64,000 nt of DNA from Bacillus infantis (GTDB taxonomy: Bacteria; Bacillota; Bacilli; Bacillales; Cytobacillaceae): the NCBI RefSeq assembly GCF_020171945.1, contig NZ_JAIVAP010000010.1, positions 62,001-126,000 of the forward strand, given 5' to 3'. The notes under the pieces were generated by a model that worked only from the letters and a program-made list of their open reading frames with translations, had not been told where the DNA came from and ran no database searches. This document shows, one piece after another, positions 18,462-27,718 of the stretch. Positions within the stretch are counted from its first letter, which is position 1; each line of letters opens with the position of its first letter. The position numbers and the translations under genes were made by a program.

Positions 18462-20048
18462 ATGAAAGAAAAGCTTCAAAAATTTTTCAACCCATTAAAA
18501 GAATTTTGGCAGAGCCGGACTAAGAAGCAGAAGGGGCTGATGGCTGGCTCTCTTATTTTGCTCATATTGATTGCTTCCGCTGCTGTACTCCTGGCAGGGA
18601 GGACAACAATGGTTCCTTTATACAGCAATCTGTCACCTTCTGAAACAGGGGCAATAAAGGAAAGTTTGGACGGAAGAGGGATTGCTTCCGAAATCGCCGA
18701 TGGGGGCTCAACTATCATGGTTCCAGAGGAAGTTGTGGATACTTTGAAGGTAGAGCTTGCCGCAGAAGGCATCCCGAAATCGGGCAGCATTGATTATTCA
18801 TTTTTCAGCCAGAATGCCGGGATAGGAATGACTGAAAATGAATTCAACGTCCTGAAGCTGGATGCTATGCAGACAGAGCTGTCCAATCTGATAAAAGGGA
18901 TAGAAGGTGTCAACGATGCCAAAGTCATGATCAATCTTCCTGAAAAGGGAATTTTTATAAATGACCAGACAGAAGAAGCATCGGCCAGCATCGTTTTGAA
19001 TACAAAGCCGGGGTATCAGTTCGAAACTGAACAGATCAAATCCCTGTACCATCTGATTTCCAAAAGTGTTCCTAACCTTCCTACAGACAATATCGTCGTG
19101 ACGAACCAATTCTTTGAATATTTTGATCTGGAAAACAGCAATAATACTTCAGGCAAAACGATCACGGCCCAGCTTGACGTGAAAAAACAGATTGAGAGAG
19201 ATGTCCAGCGCCAGGTCCAAAGCATGCTCAGTACGCTGATGGGCCCGGAAAAAGTGGTGGTTTCCGTTTCTGCTGATATAGACTTTACCCAGGAAAACAG
19301 GGAAGAAAACCTGGTTACTCCTGTAGATGAAGAAAATATGGAAGGCATTGCGATCAGCGCCAAGAAAATCACTGAAACCTTTACTGGAAGCGCGGAAGAA
19401 GCAGGCGGTATTGCAGGCACCGGTGATAATGAGATTACTAATTATCCTGGAGCAGCTGAAGGCTCAAATGGGGATTACGAGCGGATTGAAGAAACGATCA
19501 ATAATGAAGTGAATAAAATCCGGAAAGAAATTGTAGAAAGCCCTTATAAGGTAAGGGATCTCGGCATTCAGGTTATGGTAGAGCCGCCGACGGCTGACGA
19601 TCCGACTTCTCTTCCGCAGGAGCGGGTCGATGATATTACACAGATTCTCAGCACCATTGTCAGGACCACGATCGATAAGAAAGCTGCTGGTGCAGAGCTT
19701 ACCGATGAAGATATTGCTGACAAAGTGGTTGTATCTGTTCAGCAGTTCCAGGGCAAAACTGAATTCCCTGAAGAAAGTGCCGCCGTTATTCCTTGGTGGG
19801 TATACGCCATTGGCGGTGTTCTGGTTGCAATCATCCTTCTTCTGGTGTTCCTGTTTATCAGGGCGAGGAGGAAGAGCCAGGAAGAGCAGGCAGAACTTGA
19901 AGAACAGCTTGAACCCGTCACCATCAAAGATGTGAACGAAGAACAGGAAACAGAAAGCAGCCTGAGAAGGAAGCAGCTTGAAAAGATGGCAAAAGAAAAA
20001 CCGGAGGACTTTGCGAAGCTTCTGCGGTCATGGATTGCAGAAGACTAG
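18462..20048 (+). CDS. fliF: Flagellar MS-ring protein FliF
   Basis: FliF forms the MS ring in the cytoplasmic membrane, the base on which the motor and export gate assemble. The 528-residue protein has an N-terminal membrane segment (about residues 25-46) and ring-building motifs. The first is in YSNLSPSETGAIKESL. A second is the YscJ-like domain with EFNVLKLDAMQTELSNLI. A second membrane segment lies near residues 440-465. The cytoplasmic tail that binds FliG ends FAKLLRSWIAED. The ATG at 18462 is preferred to an overlapping GTG because it is better spaced from GGGGGA. Confidence 0.96.
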   Translation: MKEKLQKFFNPLKEFWQSRTKKQKGLMAGSLILLILIASAAVLLAGRTTMVPLYSNLSPSETGAIKESLDGRGIASEIADGGSTIMVPEEVVDTLKVELAAEGIPKSGSIDYSFFSQNAGIGMTENEFNVLKLDAMQTELSNLIKGIEGVNDAKVMINLPEKGIFINDQTEEASASIVLNTKPGYQFETEQIKSLYHLISKSVPNLPTDNIVVTNQFFEYFDLENSNNTSGKTITAQLDVKKQIERDVQRQVQSMLSTLMGPEKVVVSVSADIDFTQENREENLVTPVDEENMEGIAISAKKITETFTGSAEEAGGIAGTGDNEITNYPGAAEGSNGDYERIEETINNEVNKIRKEIVESPYKVRDLGIQVMVEPPTADDPTSLPQERVDDITQILSTIVRTTIDKKAAGAELTDEDIADKVVVSVQQFQGKTEFPEESAAVIPWWVYAIGGVLVAIILLLVFLFIRARRKSQEEQAELEEQLEPVTIKDVNEEQETESSLRRKQLEKMAKEKPEDFAKLLRSWIAED

Positions 20049-20060
20049 GAGGGTTTTTAA

Positions 20061-21077
20061 TTGGCAAAAAAAGAATTGAAAGAATTAACGGGAAAGCAAA
20101 AAGCAGCCATACTGCTGATCTCACTTGGACCTGATGTGGCCGCTTCGGTGTACAAGCATTTAAGTGAAGAAGAAGTAGAAAAGCTGACTCTTGAGATCTC
20201 AGGGGTAAGAAAGGTCGAGTCCCATTCCAAGGAGGAAATTCTTGAAGAATTCCATAATATTGCCCTGGCGCAGGATTATATCTCCCAGGGAGGCATCGGC
20301 TACGCAAAAACGGTTCTGGAAAAAGCGTTAGGAGAGGAACAGGCAGCCCTGATCATTAACAGGCTGACCTCATCCCTTCAGGTCCGGCCATTTGATTTTG
20401 CCAGGAAGGCAGATCCGGCGCAAATCCTTAATTTTATCCAGAATGAGCATCCACAGACAATCTCGCTGATTCTTTCCTATCTGGATCCTCCCCAGGCTGG
20501 GCAGATATTGTCTGAGCTGCCGCAGGAGATGCAGGCGGATATTGCCAGAAGGATAGCGGTGATGGACAGTACTTCACCTGAGATCATCAATGAAGTTGAG
20601 CAGATTCTTGAACGGAAGCTTTCTGCAACAGTGACCCAGGATTATACGCAAACCGGCGGTATTGAAGCGGTTGTTGATGTTCTTAACGGCGTAGACAGAA
20701 CAACAGAGCGGACAATCCTGGACGCTCTTGAAATCCAGGATCCTGAACTTGCAGAGGAGATCAAGAAGAGAATGTTTGTATTCGAGGATATTGTCACCCT
20801 TGACAGCCGAGCAATCCAGCGGGTGATCAGGGACTGTGAGAGTGAAGACCTGATGCTTTCATTGAAGGTCTCCAGTGATGACGTCAAAGACATTGTCTTT
20901 AAAAACATGTCCACCAGGATGGTTGAAACCTTCAAGGAGGAAATGGAATATATGGGTCCTGTCAGGCTGAGAGATGTAGAAGAAGCCCAATCAAGGATCG
21001 TGGCCATTATCCGCCGTCTTGAAGAAGCCGGGGAAATCGTCGTAGCCCGCGGCGGAGGGGATGATATCATTGTCTAG
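20061..21077 (+). CDS. fliG: Flagellar motor switch protein FliG
   Basis: FliG is the rotor protein that binds FliF and contacts the stator to generate torque. The 338-residue product has three ARM-like domains. GKQKAAILLISLG lies at the N-terminus, the EHPQTISLILSYL region with the EHPQ motif in the middle, and the charged torque helix in the C-terminal domain around KKRMFVFEDIVTLDSRAIQ. It ends with ARGGGDDIIV like B. subtilis FliG. It starts at TTG behind AGGAGGG. fliH begins inside its last codons. Confidence 0.97.
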   Translation: MAKKELKELTGKQKAAILLISLGPDVAASVYKHLSEEEVEKLTLEISGVRKVESHSKEEILEEFHNIALAQDYISQGGIGYAKTVLEKALGEEQAALIINRLTSSLQVRPFDFARKADPAQILNFIQNEHPQTISLILSYLDPPQAGQILSELPQEMQADIARRIAVMDSTSPEIINEVEQILERKLSATVTQDYTQTGGIEAVVDVLNGVDRTTERTILDALEIQDPELAEEIKKRMFVFEDIVTLDSRAIQRVIRDCESEDLMLSLKVSSDDVKDIVFKNMSTRMVETFKEEMEYMGPVRLRDVEEAQSRIVAIIRRLEEAGEIVVARGGGDDIIV

Positions 21078-21831
21078 GCTGATCAAGTCACACTGGGCCC
21101 AGCCTTCAGAACTGCAGAAAAAAGTCATATCCATTAAGCAGCTGAATCAGGATTTGCCTGCTGCCGAGATGCAGGAAGAAGCGCCATTCAATCAGCAGCT
21201 GCTTATAGATGAGGCCCGCAGGGAAGCAGAGGCCATCATTCAGCAGGCGAATGAAGAATCCCGGCAGCTCCTTGAGCATATAGAACAGGAGCGGATTCGA
21301 TTCGAGCAGGAGAAAGAAGAGGCAAGAGAGTCAGCGAGGCATGAGGGCTTCCAGGAGGGCCTGGCGGAGGGAAGGCAATCTGGCTTTATGGAGTTCAGTG
21401 AAACGATTGGTTTTGCAAAAGATATTGTAGAGACATCCAAGGCTGACTATCAGAAAACGATAGAATCTTCAGAAGGAACTATCCTTGACATTGGCATCAA
21501 AGTAGCTGAGAGGATACTCAGCGGGGTGCTGGAAGAAGACAGCAGCAAATTCCTGCCGGTTGTCAAAAGAGCCCTTAAGGAGTCGAGGGAATACCGGGAA
21601 GTCCAGCTCCATGTCCATCCCAGCCGCTACAGCTTCCTGCTTGAGCATAAGGATGAACTGCTGGCCCTTTATCCAAGGGAGACTAATCTTTATATTTACC
21701 CTGACGAAGAGCTTAAAGAGGACAGCTGCTTCATTGAATCTCCCGGCGGAAGGATAAATGCCGGTGTTGACAGCCAGCTTGAAGTAATGAAAAGGAAGCT
21801 GATTGAACTGCTGGAGAGTGAAGACAGTTGA
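21070..21831 (+). CDS. fliH: Flagellar export regulator FliH
   Basis: FliH is the stalk-like regulator that binds the FliI ATPase and carries it to the export gate. The 253-residue protein is highly charged and predicted coiled coil from about residue 50 to 120 (REAEAIIQQANEESRQLL, EGFQEGLAEGR). A C-terminal FliH/V-ATPase E-subunit-like domain follows. The start is uncertain. An ATG at 21061 has no spacing from GGAGGGG (21054-21060). The in-frame TTG at 21070 is nine bases after it and gives MSRLIKSHW, so I use the TTG. Either way it overlaps fliG. Confidence 0.9.
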   Translation: MSRLIKSHWAQPSELQKKVISIKQLNQDLPAAEMQEEAPFNQQLLIDEARREAEAIIQQANEESRQLLEHIEQERIRFEQEKEEARESARHEGFQEGLAEGRQSGFMEFSETIGFAKDIVETSKADYQKTIESSEGTILDIGIKVAERILSGVLEEDSSKFLPVVKRALKESREYREVQLHVHPSRYSFLLEHKDELLALYPRETNLYIYPDEELKEDSCFIESPGGRINAGVDSQLEVMKRKLIELLESEDS

Positions 21832-23144
21832 AGGCTGAAGATCTAATTAACGAGATCGGGCAGATTGATACGTATAAACGCTATGGAAAAGTAAAAAAAG
21901 TAGTAGGGCTGATGATTGAGTCCCAGGGGCCTGAAAGCTCCATCGGGGATGTCTGCATCATCCATGTGGGTTCAGGGAAAAAGCGGAAGATTATGGCCGA
22001 GGTTGTAGGCTTTAAAGAAGAGAATGTAATTCTGATGCCTTATACAGCCATAAGTGAAATAGCTCCGGGAAGCCTGGTGGAAGCGACTTTAAAGCCTTTG
22101 GAAATCAAAATCGGCACTTCCCTTATTGGCGAGGTCATAGATGCACTGGGGCATCCGCTTGACGGGAAGGCTTTGCCAAAGGGGCTGGCATCTGTTCCGA
22201 CTGAACAGGACCCGCCTAACCCGATGAGCCGGCCGCCCATCTCTGCACCGGTAGAGGTAGGTGTAAGGACGATTGACAGCCTTCTTACAGTCGGCTACGG
22301 CCAGCGTGTAGGCATATTTGCAGGGAGCGGCGTCGGCAAGAGTACACTGCTGGGAATGGTCGCAAGAAATACAAAGGCGGACCTGAATGTCATAGCGCTC
22401 ATAGGCGAGCGCGGCAGGGAAGTCAGGGAATTCATCGAGAATGACCTTGGCGAAGAGGGCCTTAAAAGGTCCATCGTCATTGCCGCTACGTCCGACCAGC
22501 CTGCACTTATGAGGATAAAGGGAGCATATACAGCCACCGCCATTGCAGAATATTTCCGGGATAAAGGCTTGAATGTCGTGTTAATGATGGATTCTGTTAC
22601 ACGGGTAGCAATGGCGCAGAGGGAGGTCGGCCTTGCCATAGGAGAGCCTCCGACCACGAAAGGCTATACGCCGTCTGTATTCGCGGTGCTGCCAAAGCTG
22701 CTTGAACGTACAGGGACGAACCATAAAGGGTCGATCACAGCCTTTTACACGGTGCTGGTCGACGGAGATGATATGAACGAACCAATCGCAGATACGGTAA
22801 GGGGAATACTTGACGGGCACTTTGTCCTTGACAGGGCGCTTGCCAACAAAGGGCAGTACCCGGCCATCAATGTATTAAAAAGCGTCAGCAGGGTGATGAA
22901 TAATATCGTTCCGCATGAACATAAGAAAAGCGCAGAAATTCTGCGCGAACGACTGAGCACTTATATAAACTCCGAAGATCTTATCAATATAGGAGCCTAT
23001 AAAAAAGGGACGTCAAGGGATATTGACCAGGCTGTCAGCCTCTACCCGGAAATCATCTCATTTTTGAAACAGGGGACAGAAGAAAAAGTAACGATGCAGG
23101 ATAGCATACAGCGTCTGCTCCGTTTAATGGAAACAGGTGAATAA
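21828..23144 (+). CDS. fliI: Flagellum-specific ATPase FliI
   Basis: FliI is the hexameric ATPase of the flagellar type III export apparatus, related to F1 beta subunits. The 438-residue protein has the Walker A motif GSGVGKST (166-173), a Walker B region ending MMDSVTRVAMAQREVG, and ERGREVREF. TTKGYTPSVFAVLPKLLERTG is a long block diagnostic for the family. It starts at TTG, overlapping the fliH stop by four bases (TTGA), with GGAGAGTGA upstream inside fliH. Confidence 0.97.
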   Translation: MKAEDLINEIGQIDTYKRYGKVKKVVGLMIESQGPESSIGDVCIIHVGSGKKRKIMAEVVGFKEENVILMPYTAISEIAPGSLVEATLKPLEIKIGTSLIGEVIDALGHPLDGKALPKGLASVPTEQDPPNPMSRPPISAPVEVGVRTIDSLLTVGYGQRVGIFAGSGVGKSTLLGMVARNTKADLNVIALIGERGREVREFIENDLGEEGLKRSIVIAATSDQPALMRIKGAYTATAIAEYFRDKGLNVVLMMDSVTRVAMAQREVGLAIGEPPTTKGYTPSVFAVLPKLLERTGTNHKGSITAFYTVLVDGDDMNEPIADTVRGILDGHFVLDRALANKGQYPAINVLKSVSRVMNNIVPHEHKKSAEILRERLSTYINSEDLINIGAYKKGTSRDIDQAVSLYPEIISFLKQGTEEKVTMQDSIQRLLRLMETGE

Positions 23145-23147
23145 TTC

Positions 23148-23603
23148 ATGCAATATCAATACAGATTTGAAAAGGTAATGTCGATACGGGAAAGGGAAAA
23201 GGATGAAGCCCTGAACAGCTATAACCAATCAGTCCAAAGATTTGAAGAAGCGGCAGGAAAACTTTATGAGCTTCTAAAGAAGAAAGAAGACCTGGAAGAG
23301 TTCCAGTTCTCCAAACTGGCCAGCGGTTTGCCGGTCCAGGAAATCAGACATTATCAGCATTTTATCCATAGCCTGGAAAAAACCATCGAACACTATCAGC
23401 AGGTTGTATTTAATGCAAGAAATCAAATGAATTATTATCAGGATAAATTAACGGAGAAAAATATTGAAGTAAAAAAATACGAAAAGATGAAAGAGAAAGA
23501 TATTGTCCGTTTTACTGAATCTATGAAACTGGCAGAAAGCAGGCAAATGGATGATATCTCGATTCAGCTGTATGCCAATCGGGGAAGCCAGGTGGGCCAA
23601 TGA
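23148..23603 (+). CDS. fliJ: Flagellar export chaperone FliJ
   Basis: FliJ is a small coiled-coil protein that works with FliI/FliH, like the F1 gamma subunit. The 151-residue product is almost entirely charged heptad-like sequence (MQYQYRFEKVMSIRERE, then Glu/Lys/Gln-rich to the end) with no membrane segment. This matches the family in size and style rather than by strong motifs. It begins three bases after fliI and overlaps the next gene by four bases. Confidence 0.9.
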   Translation: MQYQYRFEKVMSIREREKDEALNSYNQSVQRFEEAAGKLYELLKKKEDLEEFQFSKLASGLPVQEIRHYQHFIHSLEKTIEHYQQVVFNARNQMNYYQDKLTEKNIEVKKYEKMKEKDIVRFTESMKLAESRQMDDISIQLYANRGSQVGQ

Positions 23604-24205
23604 ATAAAACGGTAGAAGAAACAGAAAAAAAATACAGCAAGTTTCAAATGTTCTTCATATTGGTAGTGATTCCTCTTCTTTTTGCGGTAGCCGTTACTCT
23701 GGTTGTATTAACGGTAACAGGGAGAAACGTATTCGAAACCGGCAGGGAAATTGGCAGCAAAATTCCGGTTATCTCAGAGATGATCGATAAGGAACAGTCA
23801 GCTGCTGATAAAGTGGCTGATCAGAAAATCGTCGAACTGGGCGCTGCTATTGAAGACAGAGAAGCGCAGATCGAGCGGCTTGAATCCCAGCTGGAATCAA
23901 AGGACAGCGAGATTGAGGAAAATGAGCTGGAAAAGCAGCAGCTGCAGAATCAGATTGACGAACTCCTGGCCATACAAGAGGAAAACAAGCGTGCGTTCAA
24001 GGATATTGTAAAAACATATGAAACGATGTCAGCCAAAAATGCTGCGCCTATCCTTGCACAGATGAATGATGATGAGGCACTTCAGATCCTTACCAATGTA
24101 AAGCCTGACACGCTGGCAGGCATTATGGAAAACATGCTGCCTGAAGATGCTGCAAAATACACAGAGCTTTTGACAAATGAAAGCAGCCAGTCAGCTGCAG
24201 AATGA
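23600..24205 (+). CDS. ylxF: YlxF, MotE-like membrane coiled-coil protein
   Basis: This 201-residue protein has a single membrane segment near residues 15-40 (FFILVVIPLLFAVAVTLVV). A long coiled coil follows at about 85-125 (EAQIERLESQLESKDSEIEE). The C-terminal domain (MSAKNAAPILAQMNDDEAL, NMLPEDAAKYTELL) resembles the N-terminal domain of MgtE channels and of MotE-type chaperones. It corresponds to B. subtilis ylxF between fliJ and fliK. A chaperone or stator-related role is likely by family resemblance but not shown here. It overlaps fliJ by ATGA. Confidence 0.85.
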   Translation: MNKTVEETEKKYSKFQMFFILVVIPLLFAVAVTLVVLTVTGRNVFETGREIGSKIPVISEMIDKEQSAADKVADQKIVELGAAIEDREAQIERLESQLESKDSEIEENELEKQQLQNQIDELLAIQEENKRAFKDIVKTYETMSAKNAAPILAQMNDDEALQILTNVKPDTLAGIMENMLPEDAAKYTELLTNESSQSAAE

Positions 24206-24234
24206 TAAAGGGTGATATGAAAGGGGGTGAAAGA

Positions 24235-25521
24235 ATGCAGCTAACAGGTTTGGGGGCAATTGTCAGTGCAGGTCCGGCCGCTGCAAATGCGGGGAAAACT
24301 GAGGCAGGCCAGGGATTCACAGCTATGATGTCATTGCTTTTGGCAGGACAGGGAGAAATCCAGCAGGAGTCCAGCGCTAAACCCCCTGAAGTTGATCAGG
24401 AGGCTCTTCTATCATTGGCTGAATTCATGTCTGCTAGTTCCCTGCTTGATCTTGAGGGCGGTTATCAGCTGCTCGACCAGCTTTTGAGCGGTGAAGATAC
24501 CGGTTTGCTTGAACAGATTCAGAGCTATCTGGGATTGTCTGACGAAAGGATGGCAGACATACTGGATCAATTGAAGTCTTTGCTTACAGATAATGTGGAA
24601 TTAATACCAGAGGGAACCGATGCTCGTATTGAAACTGATGCAGCAGAAAAAGAAGAGACGATGCACTACTTGGAAACCATCATGAGCGTCCTTGATCAGT
24701 TGACAGCTCTTCCGGAAAATAAGTCACCCGGCGCTTTATCCAAAGAATTTATGGATGGGGCTAAAATCGTAAAATTATACGACCTTCTTCAAAAAAATGC
24801 CGACTTTGCAGGTGAACAGCCTTTGGCCAAAGAAACAAGGCAATTGCTTGAAAAGCTCGATGCTTTTATCATGTCGGCAGCAAGCAAAGAAAAGGTCCAA
24901 CATTTGCAGAAAGCATTTACCCAGCTTTCAAATGAATTAAACTTAAGGCAGCAAAAAAGCAATGAAGGTAAATATCAGTTGCCAGATGGCGGGAAAACCA
25001 CTTCCAGGCTGGATGCAGGTGCACCTTCGTTCACTCTTGTGCCGCAGATGACAAAAGTTGAGCACCTGACACTGATGCAGCCTAACCAGGGGAAAATGGT
25101 CTCAGCTGAACAGCTAATCGAACAATTTGAATCTATCCTGGCAAAAAGCCAGCTCACGAAAACAGGCGGGGTCCAGCGGATGTTTTTGCGGCTCAATCCC
25201 GAAAATTTAGGATCGCTGCGAATTGAATTGATCCAAAAGGATTCCCAGCTTACAGCCAGGATCCTGACTTCGACAGGAGCAGCTAAAGATATGCTTGATG
25301 CCCAGGTCAATGGACTTAAACAGGCACTTCATTCACAGAATATCCAGGTAGAACGGATTGAAATTACACAGCAGCTGAGCCAGCAGGAAAGGATGCCGAA
25401 CCGTGACGCCCAACAGCAGCAAGGGCAGAATCAGCCTGACAGGCAAAAAGAACAGGCTCGAAGAGATGAAGAATCAGCCGGTGAATCTTTTGAAGAAATT
25501 CTATTAAATACAGAAGCATAG
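24235..25521 (+). CDS. fliK: Flagellar hook-length control protein FliK
   Basis: FliK measures the growing hook and triggers the FlhB specificity switch. The 428-residue protein has a variable Gln/Glu/Leu-rich N-terminal part. The conserved C-terminal hook-length domain includes [35 protein letters not shown] and VERIEI. A hydrophilic tail rich in Gln/Arg/Glu follows. The ATG at 24235 sits five bases after AAGGGGGTGA; in-frame ATGs at 24202 and 24217 have no good ribosome site. Position between ylxF and flgD supports the call. Confidence 0.94.
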   Translation: MQLTGLGAIVSAGPAAANAGKTEAGQGFTAMMSLLLAGQGEIQQESSAKPPEVDQEALLSLAEFMSASSLLDLEGGYQLLDQLLSGEDTGLLEQIQSYLGLSDERMADILDQLKSLLTDNVELIPEGTDARIETDAAEKEETMHYLETIMSVLDQLTALPENKSPGALSKEFMDGAKIVKLYDLLQKNADFAGEQPLAKETRQLLEKLDAFIMSAASKEKVQHLQKAFTQLSNELNLRQQKSNEGKYQLPDGGKTTSRLDAGAPSFTLVPQMTKVEHLTLMQPNQGKMVSAEQLIEQFESILAKSQLTKTGGVQRMFLRLNPENLGSLRIELIQKDSQLTARILTSTGAAKDMLDAQVNGLKQALHSQNIQVERIEITQQLSQQERMPNRDAQQQQGQNQPDRQKEQARRDEESAGESFEEILLNTEA

Positions 25522-25529
25522 GTGGTAGC

Positions 25530-26165
25530 ATGGCAAATACAATTGATTCGTCTTTGATGCTTTCAAGCTATAAAAAGGAAGAACGGAAAACCGGGTCAGA
25601 TATTTTGGGCAAAGATGATTTCTTAAAGATATTGATGGTCCAGCTGCAAAACCAGGATCCGACTAATCCCTTGCAGGATAAAGATTTTATTGCCCAGATG
25701 GCAACATTCTCATCTCTTGAGCAGATGACAAACATGAACACTAACATGCAAAAGCTGGTCCAAATGCAGGAACAGGATTCTCTCATTGCCTATAGTGAAT
25801 TTGCCGGCAGGGAAATCAAATGGCATAAAGTTGCAGAATCAGAAGATCCGAATGCACAGCCTTCTATTGAGGAAGGAACAGGAAGAGTTGCTTCCATCCA
25901 GTTCAAGAACGGCAATGCTGTTTTTATCCTGGAAGATGGGACAGAGCTGGCACCGGCCAATATTTCTGAAGTCAAGGGAGGCTCCCAGGATAATAGCCTT
26001 ATGCAGGCGAGTATGCTGATTGGAAGATTGATAACCTATGTTGGGGAAGATGGGACTGAGCAAAAGGATAGTGTTAAATCGGTCAGTCTTAAAGGCGGAG
26101 TTACGCTCTTCCAGCTTGGCAATGGTACAGCTGTGAATTCATCTCAAATTACCGAAATCGAATAG
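25530..26165 (+). CDS. flgD: Flagellar hook assembly (cap) protein FlgD
   Basis: FlgD forms the temporary cap under which hook subunits polymerise. The 211-residue protein has the family N-terminal signature [19 protein letters not shown] followed by [22 protein letters not shown]-terminal beta-rich half follows, with repeated strands and [11 protein letters not shown]. The B. subtilis counterpart was once called ylxG. A GGTGG ribosome site precedes the ATG eight bases after fliK. Confidence 0.96.
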   Translation: MANTIDSSLMLSSYKKEERKTGSDILGKDDFLKILMVQLQNQDPTNPLQDKDFIAQMATFSSLEQMTNMNTNMQKLVQMQEQDSLIAYSEFAGREIKWHKVAESEDPNAQPSIEEGTGRVASIQFKNGNAVFILEDGTELAPANISEVKGGSQDNSLMQASMLIGRLITYVGEDGTEQKDSVKSVSLKGGVTLFQLGNGTAVNSSQITEIE

Positions 26166-26181
26166 GATAGGAAGTGATTGG

Positions 26182-26568
26182 ATGGGCAGGAAAATGTATC
26201 TTCCAATTCAATCGCAATTAAATCCGGCAGTTCCAAGAAAGCCGCAGGCACACAAAAGTTCACATCTGGCTTCTTTTTCAGATCATCTGCAGAATGCCAT
26301 TAATAATCCAACAAAGCTGAGTATCAGCAGGCATGCCAGTGAAAGGCTGCAGCAGAGGGATATACATATCACCGCTGACCGCTGGGATCAGGTTGAAAGT
26401 AAAGTGGCAGAAGCAAAGGGAATGGGAATCGCAGAATCGCTTGTGCTGCTGCCGGAAGCCGCATTGATAGTAAGCGTCCGGAATAACACGGTGATTACGG
26501 CGATGGAACGAAAGGAAGCAAACAGCCAGATTTTTACGAATATTGACGGAACGATACTGATGGATTAA
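26182..26568 (+). CDS. Uncharacterised flagellar operon protein (TIGR02530-type)
   Basis: This 128-residue soluble protein has the segments LSISRHASERLQQRDIHI, RWDQVESKVAEAKGMG, ESLVLLPEAALIVSVRNNTVI and TNIDGTILMD. I associate these with the family of uncharacterised flagellar operon proteins found between flgD and flgE in many Bacillaceae and Clostridia. No catalytic motif is visible. GGAAGTGA lies about five bases before the ATG; an in-frame ATG at 26194 is possible but less well placed. Its position suggests a role in hook assembly, which is inference. B. subtilis appears to lack it. Confidence 0.75.
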   Translation: MGRKMYLPIQSQLNPAVPRKPQAHKSSHLASFSDHLQNAINNPTKLSISRHASERLQQRDIHITADRWDQVESKVAEAKGMGIAESLVLLPEAALIVSVRNNTVITAMERKEANSQIFTNIDGTILMD

Positions 26569-26602
26569 CACTAATTTGGCCGGACCTCATTGAGGAAGCC
26601 AT

Positions 26603-26628
26603 AGTCTGCCGACTGACTGAAGCAGACT
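26603..26628 (+). other. Stem-loop before the flgE ribosome site
   Basis: AGTCTGC (26603-26609) pairs with GCAGACT (26622-26628) around a 12-base loop, ending nine bases before AAAGGAG of flgE. There is no U-tract. A smaller CCTC/GAGG hairpin lies at 26585-26595. Confidence 0.5.
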
Positions 26629-26650
26629 TATCATGAAAGGAGCAGATAAA

Positions 26651-27448
26651 ATGCTGCGTTCAATGTACTCAGGAATTAGCGGAATGAAAAACTTCCAGAC
26701 AAAGCTCGATGTAATCGGCAATAATATTGCCAATGTTAATACTTTTGGATACAAAAAGGGCAGGGTTACATTCAAGGATATGGTTAGCCAAACCGTTTCT
26801 GGGGCTACACAGGCAGGCGAGAACCTTGGCGGCATGAATCCAAAGCAGGTAGGATTAGGTTCCCAGCTTTCTGCAATTGACACTATTGATACCCAAGGAA
26901 GCCTTCAGACTACGGGAAGAGTTCTTGACTTAGGAGTACAGGGGGATGGATACTTCCAAGTGAAGAAAGGCGACAATATTTTCTACACTAGAGCAGGTAA
27001 TTTTTATTTTGACAACACAGGAAATATGGTTACCGGTTCAGGTGAATTTGTTTTGGATACCGAGGGAGAAGCAATAAAAATTGATGATATTGACACTATT
27101 GAAAATTTGAGTATTGGTGCTGACGGAACCATTTCCTTTGTTCAAAATGGCACAGCTAATAGTGAATTTCAGATAGGAGTTGTAAGGTTCGCCAATAACG
27201 GAGGACTTGAGAAAGTAGGAAATAATCTTTACCGCGAGACTAATAATTCGGGTGAGCCTAGCGAAGAAGCAATTCCAGGAGACAACGGCGCCGGAACAAT
27301 TGTCTCAGGATCCCTCGAAATGTCCAATGTAGACCTTTCTGAGGAATTCACAGAAATGATCGTGGCGCAGCGCGGATTCCAGGCGAATACCCGCATCATC
27401 ACAACTTCCGACGAAATCCTGCAGGAACTGGTAAACTTAAAACGTTAA
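26651..27448 (+). CDS. flgE: Flagellar hook protein FlgE
   Basis: FlgE builds the flexible hook joining rod and filament. The 265-residue protein has the axial-protein N-terminus MLRSMYSGISGMKNFQ with LDVIGNNIANVNTFGYKK, and the C-terminal block VDLSEEFTEMIVAQRGFQAN. It is of the short Bacillus type, close to the 264 residues of B. subtilis FlgE, with a small variable middle. The ATG at 26651 follows AAAGGAG (26637-26643). An upstream in-frame ATG at 26633 precedes that ribosome site and is rejected. Confidence 0.96.
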   Translation: MLRSMYSGISGMKNFQTKLDVIGNNIANVNTFGYKKGRVTFKDMVSQTVSGATQAGENLGGMNPKQVGLGSQLSAIDTIDTQGSLQTTGRVLDLGVQGDGYFQVKKGDNIFYTRAGNFYFDNTGNMVTGSGEFVLDTEGEAIKIDDIDTIENLSIGADGTISFVQNGTANSEFQIGVVRFANNGGLEKVGNNLYRETNNSGEPSEEAIPGDNGAGTIVSGSLEMSNVDLSEEFTEMIVAQRGFQANTRIITTSDEILQELVNLKR

Positions 27449-27452
27449 GCTG

Positions 27453-27487
27453 AGGAGGGACAGGGCTGAAGGCTTCCTTCAGTCCTG
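27453..27487 (+). promoter_or_regulatory. Shine-Dalgarno plus hairpin ahead of swrD
   Basis: AGGAGGG (27453-27459) is the only ribosome site near the swrD start but lies 37 bases before its ATG. The bases between contain a 12-bp stem, CAGGGCTGAAGG (27461-27472) with CCTTCAGTCCTG (27476-27487), loop CTT, one G-U pair. Folding it leaves about ten unpaired bases between ribosome site and ATG, a normal spacing. Confidence 0.65.
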
Positions 27488-27496
27488 GCGCTTAAA

Positions 27497-27718
27497 ATGA
27501 TTACTGTTACAAGGCTGAATGGAAAGACATTTACAATTAACGCTGTTTATATAGAAACGGTCGAATCTTTTCCCGATACGACTATTACACTGGCCAATGG
27601 AAGAAAGTATGTGGTGAAGGATGATGAGGACTCTGTGAAAAGGAAGATTATCGAGTTCTATCAGTCTATCGGATTGCTTGGGCAAAAACAGCTGGAGGGA
27701 ATGGAAAATGAAGAATAA
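27497..27718 (+). CDS. swrD: SwrD, FlbD-family flagellar protein
   Basis: This 73-residue protein of the FlbD family starts MITVTRLNGKTFTINAVYIE and contains PDTTITLANGRKYVVKD. These features match B. subtilis SwrD (YlzI), which increases flagellar torque. It lacks membrane segments. Its ATG has no directly adjacent ribosome site, and the hairpin-spaced AGGAGGG after flgE is the best candidate. It overlaps the start of fliL by 11 bases. Confidence 0.88.
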   Translation: MITVTRLNGKTFTINAVYIETVESFPDTTITLANGRKYVVKDDEDSVKRKIIEFYQSIGLLGQKQLEGMENEE

